Shown here: positions 8,582 through 17,028 of the stretch, piece after piece
Layout of the letters: every line of letters starts with the position of its first letter
How positions within the stretch are numbered: the stretch's first letter is position 1
Origin: an uncultured Porphyromonadaceae bacterium
GTDB taxonomy: Bacteria; Bacteroidota; Bacteroidia; Bacteroidales; Muribaculaceae
DNA: 64,000 nucleotides
Direction: 5' to 3'
Assembly: GCA_902493335.1 (NCBI GenBank)
Contig: CABUPJ010000001.1
Span: 1 to 64,000 of the forward strand
Notes under the pieces: generated by a model
Databases searched by the model: none
Seen by the model: the letters and a program-made list of their open reading frames with translations, nothing else
What the model was told of the DNA's origin: nothing
Program-made: the position numbers and the translations under genes

Positions 8582-9483
8582 TAGCGAGCCAAGGATGCAG
8601 CTTTTTTAATGGTCTTGAACGACTTATGGCCAATAACGGTTTCGAGGTAATCCCAAAACGGTCGTATTTTGTTTAGAATCTGCGCTTCGCCACAAAGAGT
8701 CGATTTATAATAATCGAGGATACGGGCATGCAGTTCATACAGAGCCTCGGAACGGCGATGTCCGCTCCACTCCACGCCCTCACGCCATTCGCTAAAAAGC
8801 GAAGGCCGCGCAAGCAATCCACGACCGGCCATTATGCCTGACAAATCAGGAAAACGGCAAAGCAAGCCGTCGATGTCGGCCAATGTATGTATTTCGCCGT
8901 TGAATATCATCCTATGGCCTGCGTCGGCAATGCCGGCGAATGTGTCGAGGGATAGGCTGCCTGAATACTGCTGGCGCGCAGTGCGCGGATGGACTGTCAG
9001 ATGTGACAACGGCATAGCGGATATTGCGGGCATGACTGATTTCCATTCGTCCAAATCGGATACACCGGGGCGCATTTTCAAGGAGAACCGCACCGAGGAA
9101 TAACGCGTCGACATAAGCTCTGATATTTCAGAGAGGAGACTGGCGTTGAGGAGTGTCGCCGCTCCCCTGCCCTTTTTCAGCTGAGGGACGAACGGACAAC
9201 CCATATTGAGGTCTATTTCTCTAAGACCTTCGCCTATAAGCCGGTCACACAGGGCTGTGAACTCGTCAATATCTCTGAAAATTATCTGGGCTACGAGCCG
9301 ATGGTTTGCGTTAAGCGGATTGAATATATCTTTAATATCTTTGGGACGTACCGCGCCTTTTTCTATCTGTGCGAACGGTGTGAAATATGAATCGACGCCT
9401 CCGTATATAAGAGCGTGACAATGACGCCATATGGCATCGGTATAACCCTGGAGGGGTGCGGCAAAAAGGCTTATATCGTTCAT
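8521..9483 (-). CDS. dus: tRNA-dihydrouridine synthase
   Basis: 320 aa FMN-dependent TIM-barrel enzyme that reduces uridine to dihydrouridine in the tRNA D-loop. Visible signatures: APLQGYTD at the N-terminus, DLNMGCP with the catalytic Cys, KMRPG, HPRTARQQYSG, and NGEIHT followed by IMAGRGLLARPSLF. Which Dus subclass it belongs to is not clear by eye. The start overlaps the MATE gene stop by 4 bp, so the two are co-transcribed. The C-terminus is convergent with DUF4924 over 61 bp. Confidence 0.9.
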   Translation of the reverse strand: MNDISLFAAPLQGYTDAIWRHCHALIYGGVDSYFTPFAQIEKGAVRPKDIKDIFNPLNANHRLVAQIIFRDIDEFTALCDRLIGEGLREIDLNMGCPFVPQLKKGRGAATLLNASLLSEISELMSTRYSSVRFSLKMRPGVSDLDEWKSVMPAISAMPLSHLTVHPRTARQQYSGSLSLDTFAGIADAGHRMIFNGEIHTLADIDGLLCRFPDLSGIMAGRGLLARPSLFSEWREGVEWSGHRRSEALYELHARILDYYKSTLCGEAQILNKIRPFWDYLETVIGHKSFKTIKKAASLARYQEAVDSSFLNRSSSSSRLK

Positions 9484-10787
9484 TTAGTCCAGGTCAGATG
9501 TCTTAGTTTGTTTAAGTAAAGAAATAGCTCGACGATGCCTCTTGCCGCGAGATAGAGCACAAACGCGAGCCAAAGTGCATGATTGCCTAAAAGACTGTCG
9601 AAGCTGAAATAGACGGCAAAAAATACGACAGCCGCAATTGCGATGGAGACGAGCATGGCGCGCGTCTGCATCATGCCGACAAAAACGCCGTCGAAGACGA
9701 AGGCCATGACTCCGGCAACCGGAATGACTGCCGCCCATCCGATATATTTCTCACATATATCTATTATAGGGCGGTTGTCGGTCAGGAGCGACAGTATTGC
9801 GCTGCCGGCAAAAAAATATGCAATCACAAAAACAGCCGACAGAGAGATACCCCACTTGAAAAGACCGATGACGAGACGAGAAAGGCCTGCCCGCGACGAA
9901 GCGCCATAGTATTTACCGGCCAAGGCCTCGCCCGCAAAAGCGAAGCCATCGATGAAATATGAAAAAAAGGTGAACAGCTGCATCAGCAGAGCGTTAGCCG
10001 ACAGTATGTCGACGCCCTGCCGCGCACCCGAACGGGTGAACCACACTGTAACAAGGACGAGACAGAGGGTGCGCAAAAATATATCGGTGTTGACAGACAT
10101 AAGTTTGCGAAATTCAGAGAACCTGAAGACCAGCGTTCTGCCGGGAAAAGAGAAGCTGTATTTCTTAGCGATATAGACAGCCAGAGCAACTGCTCCGAGC
10201 CACTGAGAGACAACTGTAGCCGCGGCCACGCCTTTTATCTCCCAGCCGAAAGCAAAGACAAATAACACGCTGAGACATATGTTTATCACATTAATAATAA
10301 CGGAAACATACATGATTGCCCGGGAATTCTGCATGCCGAGAAGCCATCCCGACAGGACATAGGTGACAAGCACAGCCGGCGCACCCCAGACAGCGACACT
10401 GAAATAGGCATCGGCGAGGGCGCGGGTTGCCGCGTCGGGGTCCATAAAGTCAATTAATGCGCGGCCGATGGGCCGGTTAAAAAGCAATATCGCAATGCTC
10501 AACACCGCGGCCAAAGCGATACCGCGGTAAAACAAGGCTTTGATCTCAGCGCGGTCACCACGGCCGAAAGCCTGTGCCGTCATGCCACTCGACCCCATCC
10601 TCAGAAAATTGAGCAACCAGTAGACCATGTTGAAGACACTCGATCCGACAGCTACGGCGCCGATATATGCGGCCGCGCCGATATGACCGACAACGGCGAC
10701 ATCGGCCATAGACATCAATGGCACGCTTATGTTGGTGACAATAGCGGGAAGAGCTATCTGCTTAATCTCTTTATCTATAGAATCCAC
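9480..10787 (-). CDS. MATE family efflux transporter (DinF-like)
   Basis: 435 aa with about 12 transmembrane helices in two pseudo-symmetric halves. The N-terminal PLMSMADVAVVGHIG stretch is the DinF/NorM-type MATE signature; the RMGSSGMTAQAFGRGD segment follows TM2. Cation-coupled export of drugs or metabolites across the inner membrane is the family role; the substrate is unknown. It is translationally coupled (4 bp overlap) to dus. Confidence 0.88.
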   Translation of the reverse strand: MDSIDKEIKQIALPAIVTNISVPLMSMADVAVVGHIGAAAYIGAVAVGSSVFNMVYWLLNFLRMGSSGMTAQAFGRGDRAEIKALFYRGIALAAVLSIAILLFNRPIGRALIDFMDPDAATRALADAYFSVAVWGAPAVLVTYVLSGWLLGMQNSRAIMYVSVIINVINICLSVLFVFAFGWEIKGVAAATVVSQWLGAVALAVYIAKKYSFSFPGRTLVFRFSEFRKLMSVNTDIFLRTLCLVLVTVWFTRSGARQGVDILSANALLMQLFTFFSYFIDGFAFAGEALAGKYYGASSRAGLSRLVIGLFKWGISLSAVFVIAYFFAGSAILSLLTDNRPIIDICEKYIGWAAVIPVAGVMAFVFDGVFVGMMQTRAMLVSIAIAAVVFFAVYFSFDSLLGNHALWLAFVLYLAARGIVELFLYLNKLRHLTWTK

Positions 10788-10844
10788 GGTGCAAAAGTAA
10801 GAATAATCCGTGAGAATTTTATGTCAAAAAACATATTAAAAAAA

Positions 10845-10875
10845 TTGCATGTATAAACAGTTTTGCATAACTTTG
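10845..10875 (+). promoter_or_regulatory. Predicted promoter for ncRNA candidate
   Basis: TTG at 10845-10847, exactly 20 nt, then TAACTTTG at 10868-10875. It is an ideal Bacteroidota promoter with no protein gene behind it; transcription should start near 10881. Confidence 0.75.
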
Positions 10876-10880
10876 TGTTA

Positions 10881-11188
10881 TAAAATCAAAGGCAAGAGAG
10901 CCGAGGCGCGGGTCTCGAGAGTGGGAAATAATAAAGCCCCGAGATTCGCAAGAAAGATTAAAGATATACCACATCAAAGTAGATTGGGAAACTCTTCAAA
11001 TCATAATGAAATACCGAGACAAGCTTAGTCATCCAATGGCGGGCCCCAACCTCTTCGGAGGTGCTTTAAAGCCAGGCGGATTACAAAGGAGGGCGAGCAC
11101 TCAAACCCTGTCTATTCGGAGTTTCATCGCATCCTTTGGTGTGGAATTTATAAAAGAGGTGATGCCTGACGGCGTTGCCTCTTTTTTT
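10881..11188 (+). ncRNA. Structured ncRNA candidate, possibly Bacteroidales 6S-like RNA
   Basis: About 300 nt bounded by an ideal promoter and a 14-bp terminator, without a believable reading frame. The 5' end ATCAAAGG (10885-10892) can pair over 8 bp (one G-U) with CCTTTGGT (11133-11140), giving a closing stem. An internal ACCTC-TTCG-GAGGT hairpin and a TCTCG/CGAGA pair lie inside. A long closed rod would fit 6S RNA, and Bacteroidales have a 6S-like family (Bacteroidales-1 motif). I do not see RNase P, tmRNA or SRP RNA signatures. Identity is inference; existence of a transcript is better supported. Confidence 0.55.
11153..11188 (+). terminator. Rho-independent terminator of ncRNA candidate
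   Basis: AAAGAGGTGATGCC pairs with GGCGTTGCCTCTTT over 14 positions including G-U pairs, with a 4-nt loop (TGAC) and a run of seven T. Very strong. Confidence 0.85.
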
Positions 11189-11199
11189 GTGCCGACGGC

Positions 11200-11230
11200 T
11201 TGCACAAATAATATAAAGTCACTATCTTTG
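11200..11230 (+). promoter_or_regulatory. Predicted promoter for tRNA-Leu
   Basis: TTG at 11200-11202, 20 nt, TATCTTTG at 11223-11230; the tRNA 5' end follows 12 nt later. Confidence 0.75.
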
Positions 11231-11242
11231 CACAACGAAACC

Positions 11243-11324
11243 GCGCATGTGGCGTAATTGGTAGCCGCGTTAGACTTAGGATCTAATGTCGTAAGACGTG
11301 GGGGTTCGAGTCCCTTCATGCGCA
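11243..11324 (+). tRNA. tRNA-Leu(UAG)
   Basis: An 82-nt class II tRNA. The acceptor stem GCGCATG pairs fully with CATGCGC, and the discriminator is A. The anticodon stem TTAGA/TCTAA closes the loop CTTAGGA, giving anticodon TAG. A long variable arm (TGTCGTAAGACG) and the T-arm GGTTCGAGTCC are present, as expected of leucine. CCA is not encoded. Its own promoter lies upstream and the ncRNA candidate precedes it. Confidence 0.93.
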
Positions 11325-11379
11325 CAAGAAGAGGCTGTCAATCAAATGATTGGCGGCCTTAATTTTCATATTACCGACC

Positions 11380-12153
11380 ATGGATATTCTACGCAATGAA
11401 CTGAACAGAATATATGAGGCTCAGAATCTCGGCGATGAAGAATTGCCGTCCGCGCAGCTGCATGAGGTGAAAATGCGGGCATCAGCCATGGTCGAGGCAT
11501 CAAACGCCTGCACCGTGATAACCGACGCATCATCAGACCGCTGTTTTGTCTATGCCGGAGCCTTCGGGCGTCTGATGGGCTTCGCCGATGACGAAAAAAC
11601 ATATAAAGAGGTATCGTCGAACGATGAAGATGAGATATATGAAAGGCTCCATCCCGAAGACCTTGTCGAGAAACGGATACTCGAATATGATTTTTTCAAA
11701 ATGGCAGACAGAATGCCGACAGAGCAAAAGATGTCGGTCAAGGCAGTCTGCCGCGTGAGGATGAAAGACAGCCGCGGCATTTACCGCACGGTAGAGAACA
11801 GCACACAAGTGGCGGCTCTGTCACCAGAGGGGAAGATGTGGCTTATAATGTGCTGCTATGACCTATCGCCATATGCCGGCAACGACGTCGGCATTGCGCC
11901 ACACATCGTCAACAACGGCACCGGCGAGATAAGGTCAGTAAACTTCAGTGAAAAACGTCGCCATATCTTAAGCAAACGCGAAAAAGAGATACTGAGACTG
12001 ATACAGCAGGGACACCCAAGCAAACAGATTGCCTCCGTACTCGGTATAAGCATACACACAGTCAATCGGCACCGTCAGAACATAATAGAAAAGCTAAGTG
12101 TCGGCAACTCAGTCGAGGCCGTAGCTGCTGCGACAGCCATGAAACTGATTTAG
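11380..12153 (+). CDS. PAS-LuxR type transcriptional regulator
   Basis: 257 aa. The C-terminal ~65 residues are a LuxR/GerE helix-turn-helix: LSKREKEILRLIQQGHPSKQ followed by HTVNRHRQNIIEKL. The N-terminal ~150 residues look PAS-like (VITDASSDRCFVYAGAFGRL), a sensor for an unknown cytoplasmic signal. There is no receiver domain. The ATG at 11380 was chosen over an upstream TTG at 11350. The next gene, a GH13 protein, has its own promoter, so regulation of it by this protein is possible but not shown. Similar orphan PAS-LuxR proteins are numerous in Bacteroidales. Confidence 0.8.
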   Translation: MDILRNELNRIYEAQNLGDEELPSAQLHEVKMRASAMVEASNACTVITDASSDRCFVYAGAFGRLMGFADDEKTYKEVSSNDEDEIYERLHPEDLVEKRILEYDFFKMADRMPTEQKMSVKAVCRVRMKDSRGIYRTVENSTQVAALSPEGKMWLIMCCYDLSPYAGNDVGIAPHIVNNGTGEIRSVNFSEKRRHILSKREKEILRLIQQGHPSKQIASVLGISIHTVNRHRQNIIEKLSVGNSVEAVAAATAMKLI

Positions 12154-12183
12154 TGTCAGCCGCAACATGGTTATAAATCAGTA

Positions 12184-12214
12184 TTGCAGGACGATGCCGC
12201 AGCAGTTAATTTTG
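12184..12214 (+). promoter_or_regulatory. Predicted promoter for GH13 gene
   Basis: TTG at 12184-12186, 20 nt, TAATTTTG at 12207-12214; the ATG follows at 12234. The -7 region lies inside a GCCGCA/TGCGGC inverted repeat (12197-12218), which could be a site for a regulator or simply a terminator arm for the upstream gene. Confidence 0.7.
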
Positions 12215-12233
12215 CGGCAAAAACATTTCTGCA

Positions 12234-13934
12234 ATGAAAACGACCATATTATCTATCGCGCTATCGATATGCGCACTTTATGCGCCCCAGACAGCCGCCA
12301 AGCCTACTTTCGACTGGAAGGGCGCGACTGTATATTTTCTGATAACCGACCGTTTCTGCAACGGTGACGCAAGCAATGACGTCAACTACGGACGCATCAC
12401 CGACTACGGCAGCGAGCGACTTAACGCGGCTACATTTCACGGCGGCGACTTCAAGGGAGTGACAGAGAAAGCAAAAGCGGGTTATTTCGCGAACCTCGGT
12501 ATCGACGTCGTCTGGCTGACCGATGTCTATGAACAGATACACGGCTGGATGTCCGGCTCAGGAGCGATAAACGATTTTCCTCATTACGGCTACCACGGAT
12601 ATTACCCGCTCGACTACACTCAGACAGATAAGAATTATGGTACTATAGCCGAACTGCGCGAACTTGTCGATACGCTTCACGCCCAAGGTATCAGAGTCAT
12701 GCTCGGCGCCAATCTGAACGACCCCGGCTATCCCACTCTACTCGACGCCGTGCAATATGGGTTCGCCGAAACCGGTCTTACAGAAAAGGAGGCGGCGACA
12801 CATATACACGACTGGAGCTATGACGATTTTTTCTCCGGCCGAAAAAACTGGAAAGGCTGGTATAACCGCGACTGGATACGCATGCCCGACGAAAGCTGGG
12901 ACGAAAACGATCCGCTGGAAGCAACCGTCTATGGCATGCCTGACTTCAAAGACGAGAGCGATAAACCGGCTGCCATCCCCGGATTTCTTCAAAGAAAATG
13001 GGAACGAGAGGGTAATGACAACGACAAGTGGGTCAATCCGTCGGCCAAAAAGCTGCGAAAAAGCCGAGACCGGAGTCCGATTGAGCATGTGACAGCGTGG
13101 ATTGCATCATGGGTCGAAGAATTCGGCATTGACGGTTTCCGCTGCGACATAGTCGAAAACGTACACTTAAACCGTTGGAAAGAGCTCAATGAAGCATGCA
13201 ACAAAGCCTTGGACAAATGGAGCGCAAACCATCGCGACGACCCTGCCGCGCAATGGCGAGACCGCTTCTACATGACCGGAGATTTTGACTGCGCGACAAT
13301 TGATTATAAACCTGAATATGCCGGTGCCGGTTTTTCGAGCATGGTGAATTTCTATTTCCCGAAACACGGAGACCTCGACGGCATTGTATACACATGGCAG
13401 GCTTATGCCGACAGTATTGCGGCTCATGCAGACTGGCACCCGTTCAGCTATCTGAACAACTCGTATCATCGCGACGCCGACGCTGAGAACATGGCAGACT
13501 GCGCTACGACGCTGCTGCTGTCGCCCGGAGCGGTTCAGATTTTTTATGGCGACGAGACCAGCCGCAAACTGAGTGACGCCAAGTATAACGTCGACAGCGC
13601 GCAGGCATTCAGGTCGGACATGAACTGGAACGACATAGACAGCTGTCTACTCACACATTTTCAGAAGCTCGGGCAGATTCGCCGCGCAAATCCCGTAATC
13701 GGGCGCGGGCGGCAAAAGACTATTGACAACCATACCTGCATACGCTATGACGACAATGATACTATAGTAATAAAACTTTTACCTGTCGAAAGCCACCCTG
13801 TCAATGTCGGATTTGCCTTTAAAGACGGCGATACCGTCACCGACCTTTATACCGGTCAGACCGCCCGAGTTATCAACGGTAAAGCTAAATTCAACGAATC
13901 GGACAAACGTGTGGCGGTAATAAGAAAAAAATGA
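12234..13934 (+). CDS. MalS-like GH13 alpha-amylase family protein with divergent active site
   Basis: 566 aa with a signal peptide (cleavage near PQTAA-KP), so periplasmic or surface. Fold and order follow E. coli periplasmic alpha-amylase MalS: YFLITDRFCNGD, DGFRCDIVENV with nucleophile Asp305, LLLSPGAVQIFYGDE, RSDMNWND and a C-terminal beta domain. Conserved region I, normally DVVxNH, reads GANLND (Asp to Gly158, His to Asp163). Region III, normally TGE, reads TGD (Asp350 in place of the acid/base Glu). Region IV, normally SHDT, reads SYHRD. Activity may be altered or lost. Maltodextrin binding or hydrolysis is family knowledge only. It has its own promoter. Confidence 0.82.
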   Translation: MKTTILSIALSICALYAPQTAAKPTFDWKGATVYFLITDRFCNGDASNDVNYGRITDYGSERLNAATFHGGDFKGVTEKAKAGYFANLGIDVVWLTDVYEQIHGWMSGSGAINDFPHYGYHGYYPLDYTQTDKNYGTIAELRELVDTLHAQGIRVMLGANLNDPGYPTLLDAVQYGFAETGLTEKEAATHIHDWSYDDFFSGRKNWKGWYNRDWIRMPDESWDENDPLEATVYGMPDFKDESDKPAAIPGFLQRKWEREGNDNDKWVNPSAKKLRKSRDRSPIEHVTAWIASWVEEFGIDGFRCDIVENVHLNRWKELNEACNKALDKWSANHRDDPAAQWRDRFYMTGDFDCATIDYKPEYAGAGFSSMVNFYFPKHGDLDGIVYTWQAYADSIAAHADWHPFSYLNNSYHRDADAENMADCATTLLLSPGAVQIFYGDETSRKLSDAKYNVDSAQAFRSDMNWNDIDSCLLTHFQKLGQIRRANPVIGRGRQKTIDNHTCIRYDDNDTIVIKLLPVESHPVNVGFAFKDGDTVTDLYTGQTARVINGKAKFNESDKRVAVIRKK

Positions 13935-13963
13935 ACGTGAGGTGAATTTTAAGTGTCGGCGGG

Positions 13964-13994
13964 TTGTTATTGTCAGCGGAATTCGTTAAGTTTG
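13964..13994 (+). promoter_or_regulatory. Predicted promoter for thrC run
   Basis: TTG at 13964-13966, 20 nt, TAAGTTTG at 13987-13994; 25 nt before the thrC ATG. Confidence 0.75.
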
Positions 13995-14019
13995 CAATAG
14001 CAATCAACCGTATACTTGA

Positions 14020-15321
14020 ATGCGATATTACAGCACCAAACAGCACTCGGTCGACATCACGCTGCGCAACGCCTTGATTGACTGTTATGCACCTGACGGC
14101 GGTCAATATCTGCCTGCGGGACTTCCTGTCGTACCCCGGGCTTTCATAAACAACATGAGCGAGATGTCGCTTAAAGAGACGGCATTTGTGATCTGCAACA
14201 TGCTCTTCGGCGACGACATCGCATCGGCACGTCTCAAGGCAATCGCAGACGAGGCGCTGTCGTTTGACATGCCCCTGATATCTGCCGGACGTGACCGTTA
14301 TATGATCGAACTCTTCCATGGCCCTACTCTGGCGTTCAAGGATATAAGTGCACGGTTTATGGCCGGACTCACTAAAGAACTATATCATGACGAAGCGAAG
14401 CCGCTAAATGTCATCGTGACGACGATTGGTAACACCGGTGCGGCCGTGGCAAACAGTTTCAGAAACATAAAGAACACGAATGTATTTGTTCTTTTCCCGA
14501 AAGGTGTGCTCAACCGTTCGCAACAGATGCAGATAACAGCGGCCGGTGACAATGTGAGAGCAATCGAGGTCGCCGGCACAATCGACGACTGCAAGAAGAT
14601 GGCCGGCGCGGCAATGCTCGACGAGTCGCTGCGGCAGAAGATGAATATCACGAGTGCCAATTCGGCCAACATCGCCCGACTGCTGCCGCAGGTCATTATT
14701 TTCTTTTATGCCGCGGCACGTCTGAACGCTATGGGCGTGAATCCTGAGAAGACGGTTTTCTCGATACCGTCGGGCAATCTGAGTGCTGTCACATCGGGCG
14801 TCATATCGCGCCGGATGGGTCTCGGGCTGGGCAAACTTATAGCCGCCTGCAACGGCAATAATCCATTCTATCGCTATCTGGCGACAGGTCAGATCATTTC
14901 AAAGCCTGTGAGACAGACACTGGCAAGATGTATGGACACAGACACTCCGACGAATCTCGAACGTCTGATATCGCTTTACGGCAACGACCAGTCGCGCATC
15001 AGAGAAGAAATCGAGACCGCTACGATAGGAGACGACATGATAAAAGCGACAATCAACAGAGTTCTGACAGAGCACGGCGCTTTCATCGACCCGCATACGG
15101 CAGTGGCTTTTGCCGCGGCCGACATGCTGCACCCGGATGAAACGGCTCTGATTTTCTCGACCGAGCATCCGGCGAAGTCTCTCGATGTGATGACTTCTGT
15201 CACAGGAAAGGCTATGGAACTGCCCCTGCAGCTCACGCGGTTCATGGCGAAACCGGTGCACACAGACAAACTGCCGCCCACCTACCCGGCTCTCAAAAAG
15301 TATCTCCTTCAGAAACAATAA
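14020..15321 (+). CDS. thrC: Threonine synthase
   Basis: 433 aa PLP enzyme that converts O-phosphohomoserine to threonine. The N-terminus MRYYSTKQHSVDITLRNA and the PLP-lysine motif HGPTLAFKDISARFM are typical of the bacterial ThrC class. VTTIGNTGAA is the phosphate/PLP-binding stretch. Length fits the family (~430). It is followed within 25 nt by a small protein gene, then an acyltransferase, on the same strand. thrA and thrB are not in this window. Confidence 0.93.
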   Translation: MRYYSTKQHSVDITLRNALIDCYAPDGGQYLPAGLPVVPRAFINNMSEMSLKETAFVICNMLFGDDIASARLKAIADEALSFDMPLISAGRDRYMIELFHGPTLAFKDISARFMAGLTKELYHDEAKPLNVIVTTIGNTGAAVANSFRNIKNTNVFVLFPKGVLNRSQQMQITAAGDNVRAIEVAGTIDDCKKMAGAAMLDESLRQKMNITSANSANIARLLPQVIIFFYAAARLNAMGVNPEKTVFSIPSGNLSAVTSGVISRRMGLGLGKLIAACNGNNPFYRYLATGQIISKPVRQTLARCMDTDTPTNLERLISLYGNDQSRIREEIETATIGDDMIKATINRVLTEHGAFIDPHTAVAFAAADMLHPDETALIFSTEHPAKSLDVMTSVTGKAMELPLQLTRFMAKPVHTDKLPPTYPALKKYLLQKQ

Positions 15322-15345
15322 CCAACACTTTTATATTTATCAATT

Positions 15346-15687
15346 ATGGCAAGTATCCGCAAAGTAAAAAAATCAGTACACTACACCTGTGGTGACCTCG
15401 CAGCAGAAATACTGATTGCCTCACACGCAATCAACGGCTTCGATCGCGAGAAAGCATATAAAATAGTAAATGACATCGCCTCGCTTCAGACCGATTCGAT
15501 CTCGAAATGCAGCTTCTCGTTTGACAAAGCCCGCAAGGATTTTGAAAACGAAGGCGCATATAACAAAGCCAAAGCCGCATATTACCGTGCAGCGTTCAAT
15601 AAGCTCATCACATCTTTCAACGACAAAGTCGTCGAGATTGTCAAGGAGATGAACGCCGCCCTTCCCGGCAAAACAAAGGCTGAATAA
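15346..15687 (+). CDS. Conserved hypothetical small helical protein
   Basis: 113 aa, basic, probably all-helical, without signal peptide or membrane segment. I do not recognise a named family. It lies 24 nt after thrC and its stop overlaps the start of the next gene (TAATGA), so it belongs to the thrC run. Codon use matches its neighbours and the frame has no competing frame, which supports it being real. Confidence 0.7.
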   Translation: MASIRKVKKSVHYTCGDLAAEILIASHAINGFDREKAYKIVNDIASLQTDSISKCSFSFDKARKDFENEGAYNKAKAAYYRAAFNKLITSFNDKVVEIVKEMNAALPGKTKAE

Positions 15688-16226
15688 TGAACTTAGCGGC
15701 GTTAATACTGAAGCTTGCCGGATGGAAACTCGAAATCACGGTGCCTGATTATCCGAAGTGTATAATCTGCGTCGCACCGCACACGAGCAACTGGGATTTC
15801 ATACTCGGCAAACTCGCTTATGCCGCCGCAGGCAGAAAAGCAGGCTTCCTGATGAAGGAGGCCTGGTTTTTCTGGCCGCTGGGGCCGATATTCAAAGCCA
15901 TAGGCGGCATACCCGTGCCACGCGTCAGAGGCGGCTCGCTTGTCGAGACAATAGTCAGGCGTTTCAACGACGCCGACCGCATGCAGCTGGCAATCACACC
16001 CGAGGGTACACGCAGCCGCGTCACAAAGTGGCACACCGGATTCCTGAACATTGCCCGTGAAGCCGGAGTTCCTATCGTGCTCGGGGCGATTGATTTCAAG
16101 AAAAAGGAAATCACGATAACCCGAACCTTCACGCCGAGCGGCGACAACGAACGGGACATGGCTGAAATAAAGAAGTATTACAGACAATTCACCGGTAAAT
16201 ATCCAGATAAATTCTGCGCTGACTGA
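15687..16226 (+). CDS. 1-acyl-sn-glycerol-3-phosphate acyltransferase family protein
   Basis: 179 aa PlsC-type acyltransferase. The HX4D catalytic motif is HTSNWD, followed by a GGIPVPR block and the phosphate-binding PEGTRSR. The protein is short and lacks clear transmembrane helices, as in the compact Bacteroidota members. It may act on lysophosphatidate or on another acyl acceptor such as an aminolipid; the substrate is not determined. The start overlaps the upstream stop, and the next gene begins 2 nt after the stop. Confidence 0.85.
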   Translation: MNLAALILKLAGWKLEITVPDYPKCIICVAPHTSNWDFILGKLAYAAAGRKAGFLMKEAWFFWPLGPIFKAIGGIPVPRVRGGSLVETIVRRFNDADRMQLAITPEGTRSRVTKWHTGFLNIAREAGVPIVLGAIDFKKKEITITRTFTPSGDNERDMAEIKKYYRQFTGKYPDKFCAD

Positions 16227-16227
16227 T

Positions 16228-17025
16228 ATGATTTTCAACTCGACACTTAAAACAGCCGTACTGCCTGTCGACATCGTTGACGGCGACAAGAAAGCCAATT
16301 TCGGAGCTGTCGAAAGGTTGATGTCACGAATAGACATCGACACCGACGTTGTGGTATTACCGGAACTTTTCTCGACCGGTTTTGTTTCTGACCGCGACAA
16401 GATGATGGAGCTTTCAGAGCCGAATTCAGGCGACACTGTAGCCGAAATCAGACGTCTGGCCGCAAGCTATAATGTCGCCGTGGCCGGCAGTTTTCTGGCG
16501 CGTACGGCATCGAGCATGTATAACCGCGGTTTTTTCATAGAGCCGTCGGGCGAGGAGACTTTCTATGACAAGCATCATCTTTTCAAGATCAGCGCCGAGG
16601 GGTCGATGCTCAGTCCAGGTGTAACCGCGCCTCCTGTTGTAAGATTCAGAGGATGGAACATAACGATGATTGTCTGCTACGACCTGAGATTCCCGGTATG
16701 GTGTCGAAACAACGACAACCGTTACGACCTTATGATTGTGACAGCCAACTGGCCGTCGGCACGGGCATACGCGTGGGAGCATCTTCTCATCGCCCGCGCC
16801 ATCGAGAACCAGGCTTATGTCATCGGCGCCAACCGCAGCGGCCGTGACGGGTTCGGCGACTACGACAATCTGTCGTTTGTCTTTGACTATCTCGGCAGAC
16901 CGACTGCCGTGACTGACGATAAAAACAAAATTGTCTCTGCCGTACTCGACAAAGACAAGCTCAATAAATTCCGCGATGATTTTCCTGTATGGAACGACAG
17001 CGACAAGTTCAGCCTGCAGCTCTGA
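16228..17025 (+). CDS. Nitrilase-superfamily amidohydrolase (omega-amidase-like)
   Basis: 265 aa carbon-nitrogen hydrolase. The Glu-Lys-Cys triad is visible in order: VLPELFSTGF, YDKHHLF, and IVCYDLRFPVW. The layout matches the omega-amidase/YafV group, which deaminates alpha-ketoglutaramate or alpha-ketosuccinamate as metabolite repair. It is the last gene of the thrC run and meets coaE convergently with only 3 nt between stops. Assignment to omega-amidase rather than another amidase is moderately sure. Confidence 0.82.
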   Translation: MIFNSTLKTAVLPVDIVDGDKKANFGAVERLMSRIDIDTDVVVLPELFSTGFVSDRDKMMELSEPNSGDTVAEIRRLAASYNVAVAGSFLARTASSMYNRGFFIEPSGEETFYDKHHLFKISAEGSMLSPGVTAPPVVRFRGWNITMIVCYDLRFPVWCRNNDNRYDLMIVTANWPSARAYAWEHLLIARAIENQAYVIGANRSGRDGFGDYDNLSFVFDYLGRPTAVTDDKNKIVSAVLDKDKLNKFRDDFPVWNDSDKFSLQL

Positions 17026-17028
17026 CTA

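Noticed and set aside
11006..11257. 83-codon frame inside the ncRNA candidate
   Set aside because: It runs through the terminator and into the tRNA, with no ribosome-binding context; the RNA signals explain the region better.
11243..11324. tRNA-Leu as an attachment site for a mobile element
   Set aside because: No repeat of the tRNA 3' end and no recombinase nearby; base composition on both sides is host-like.
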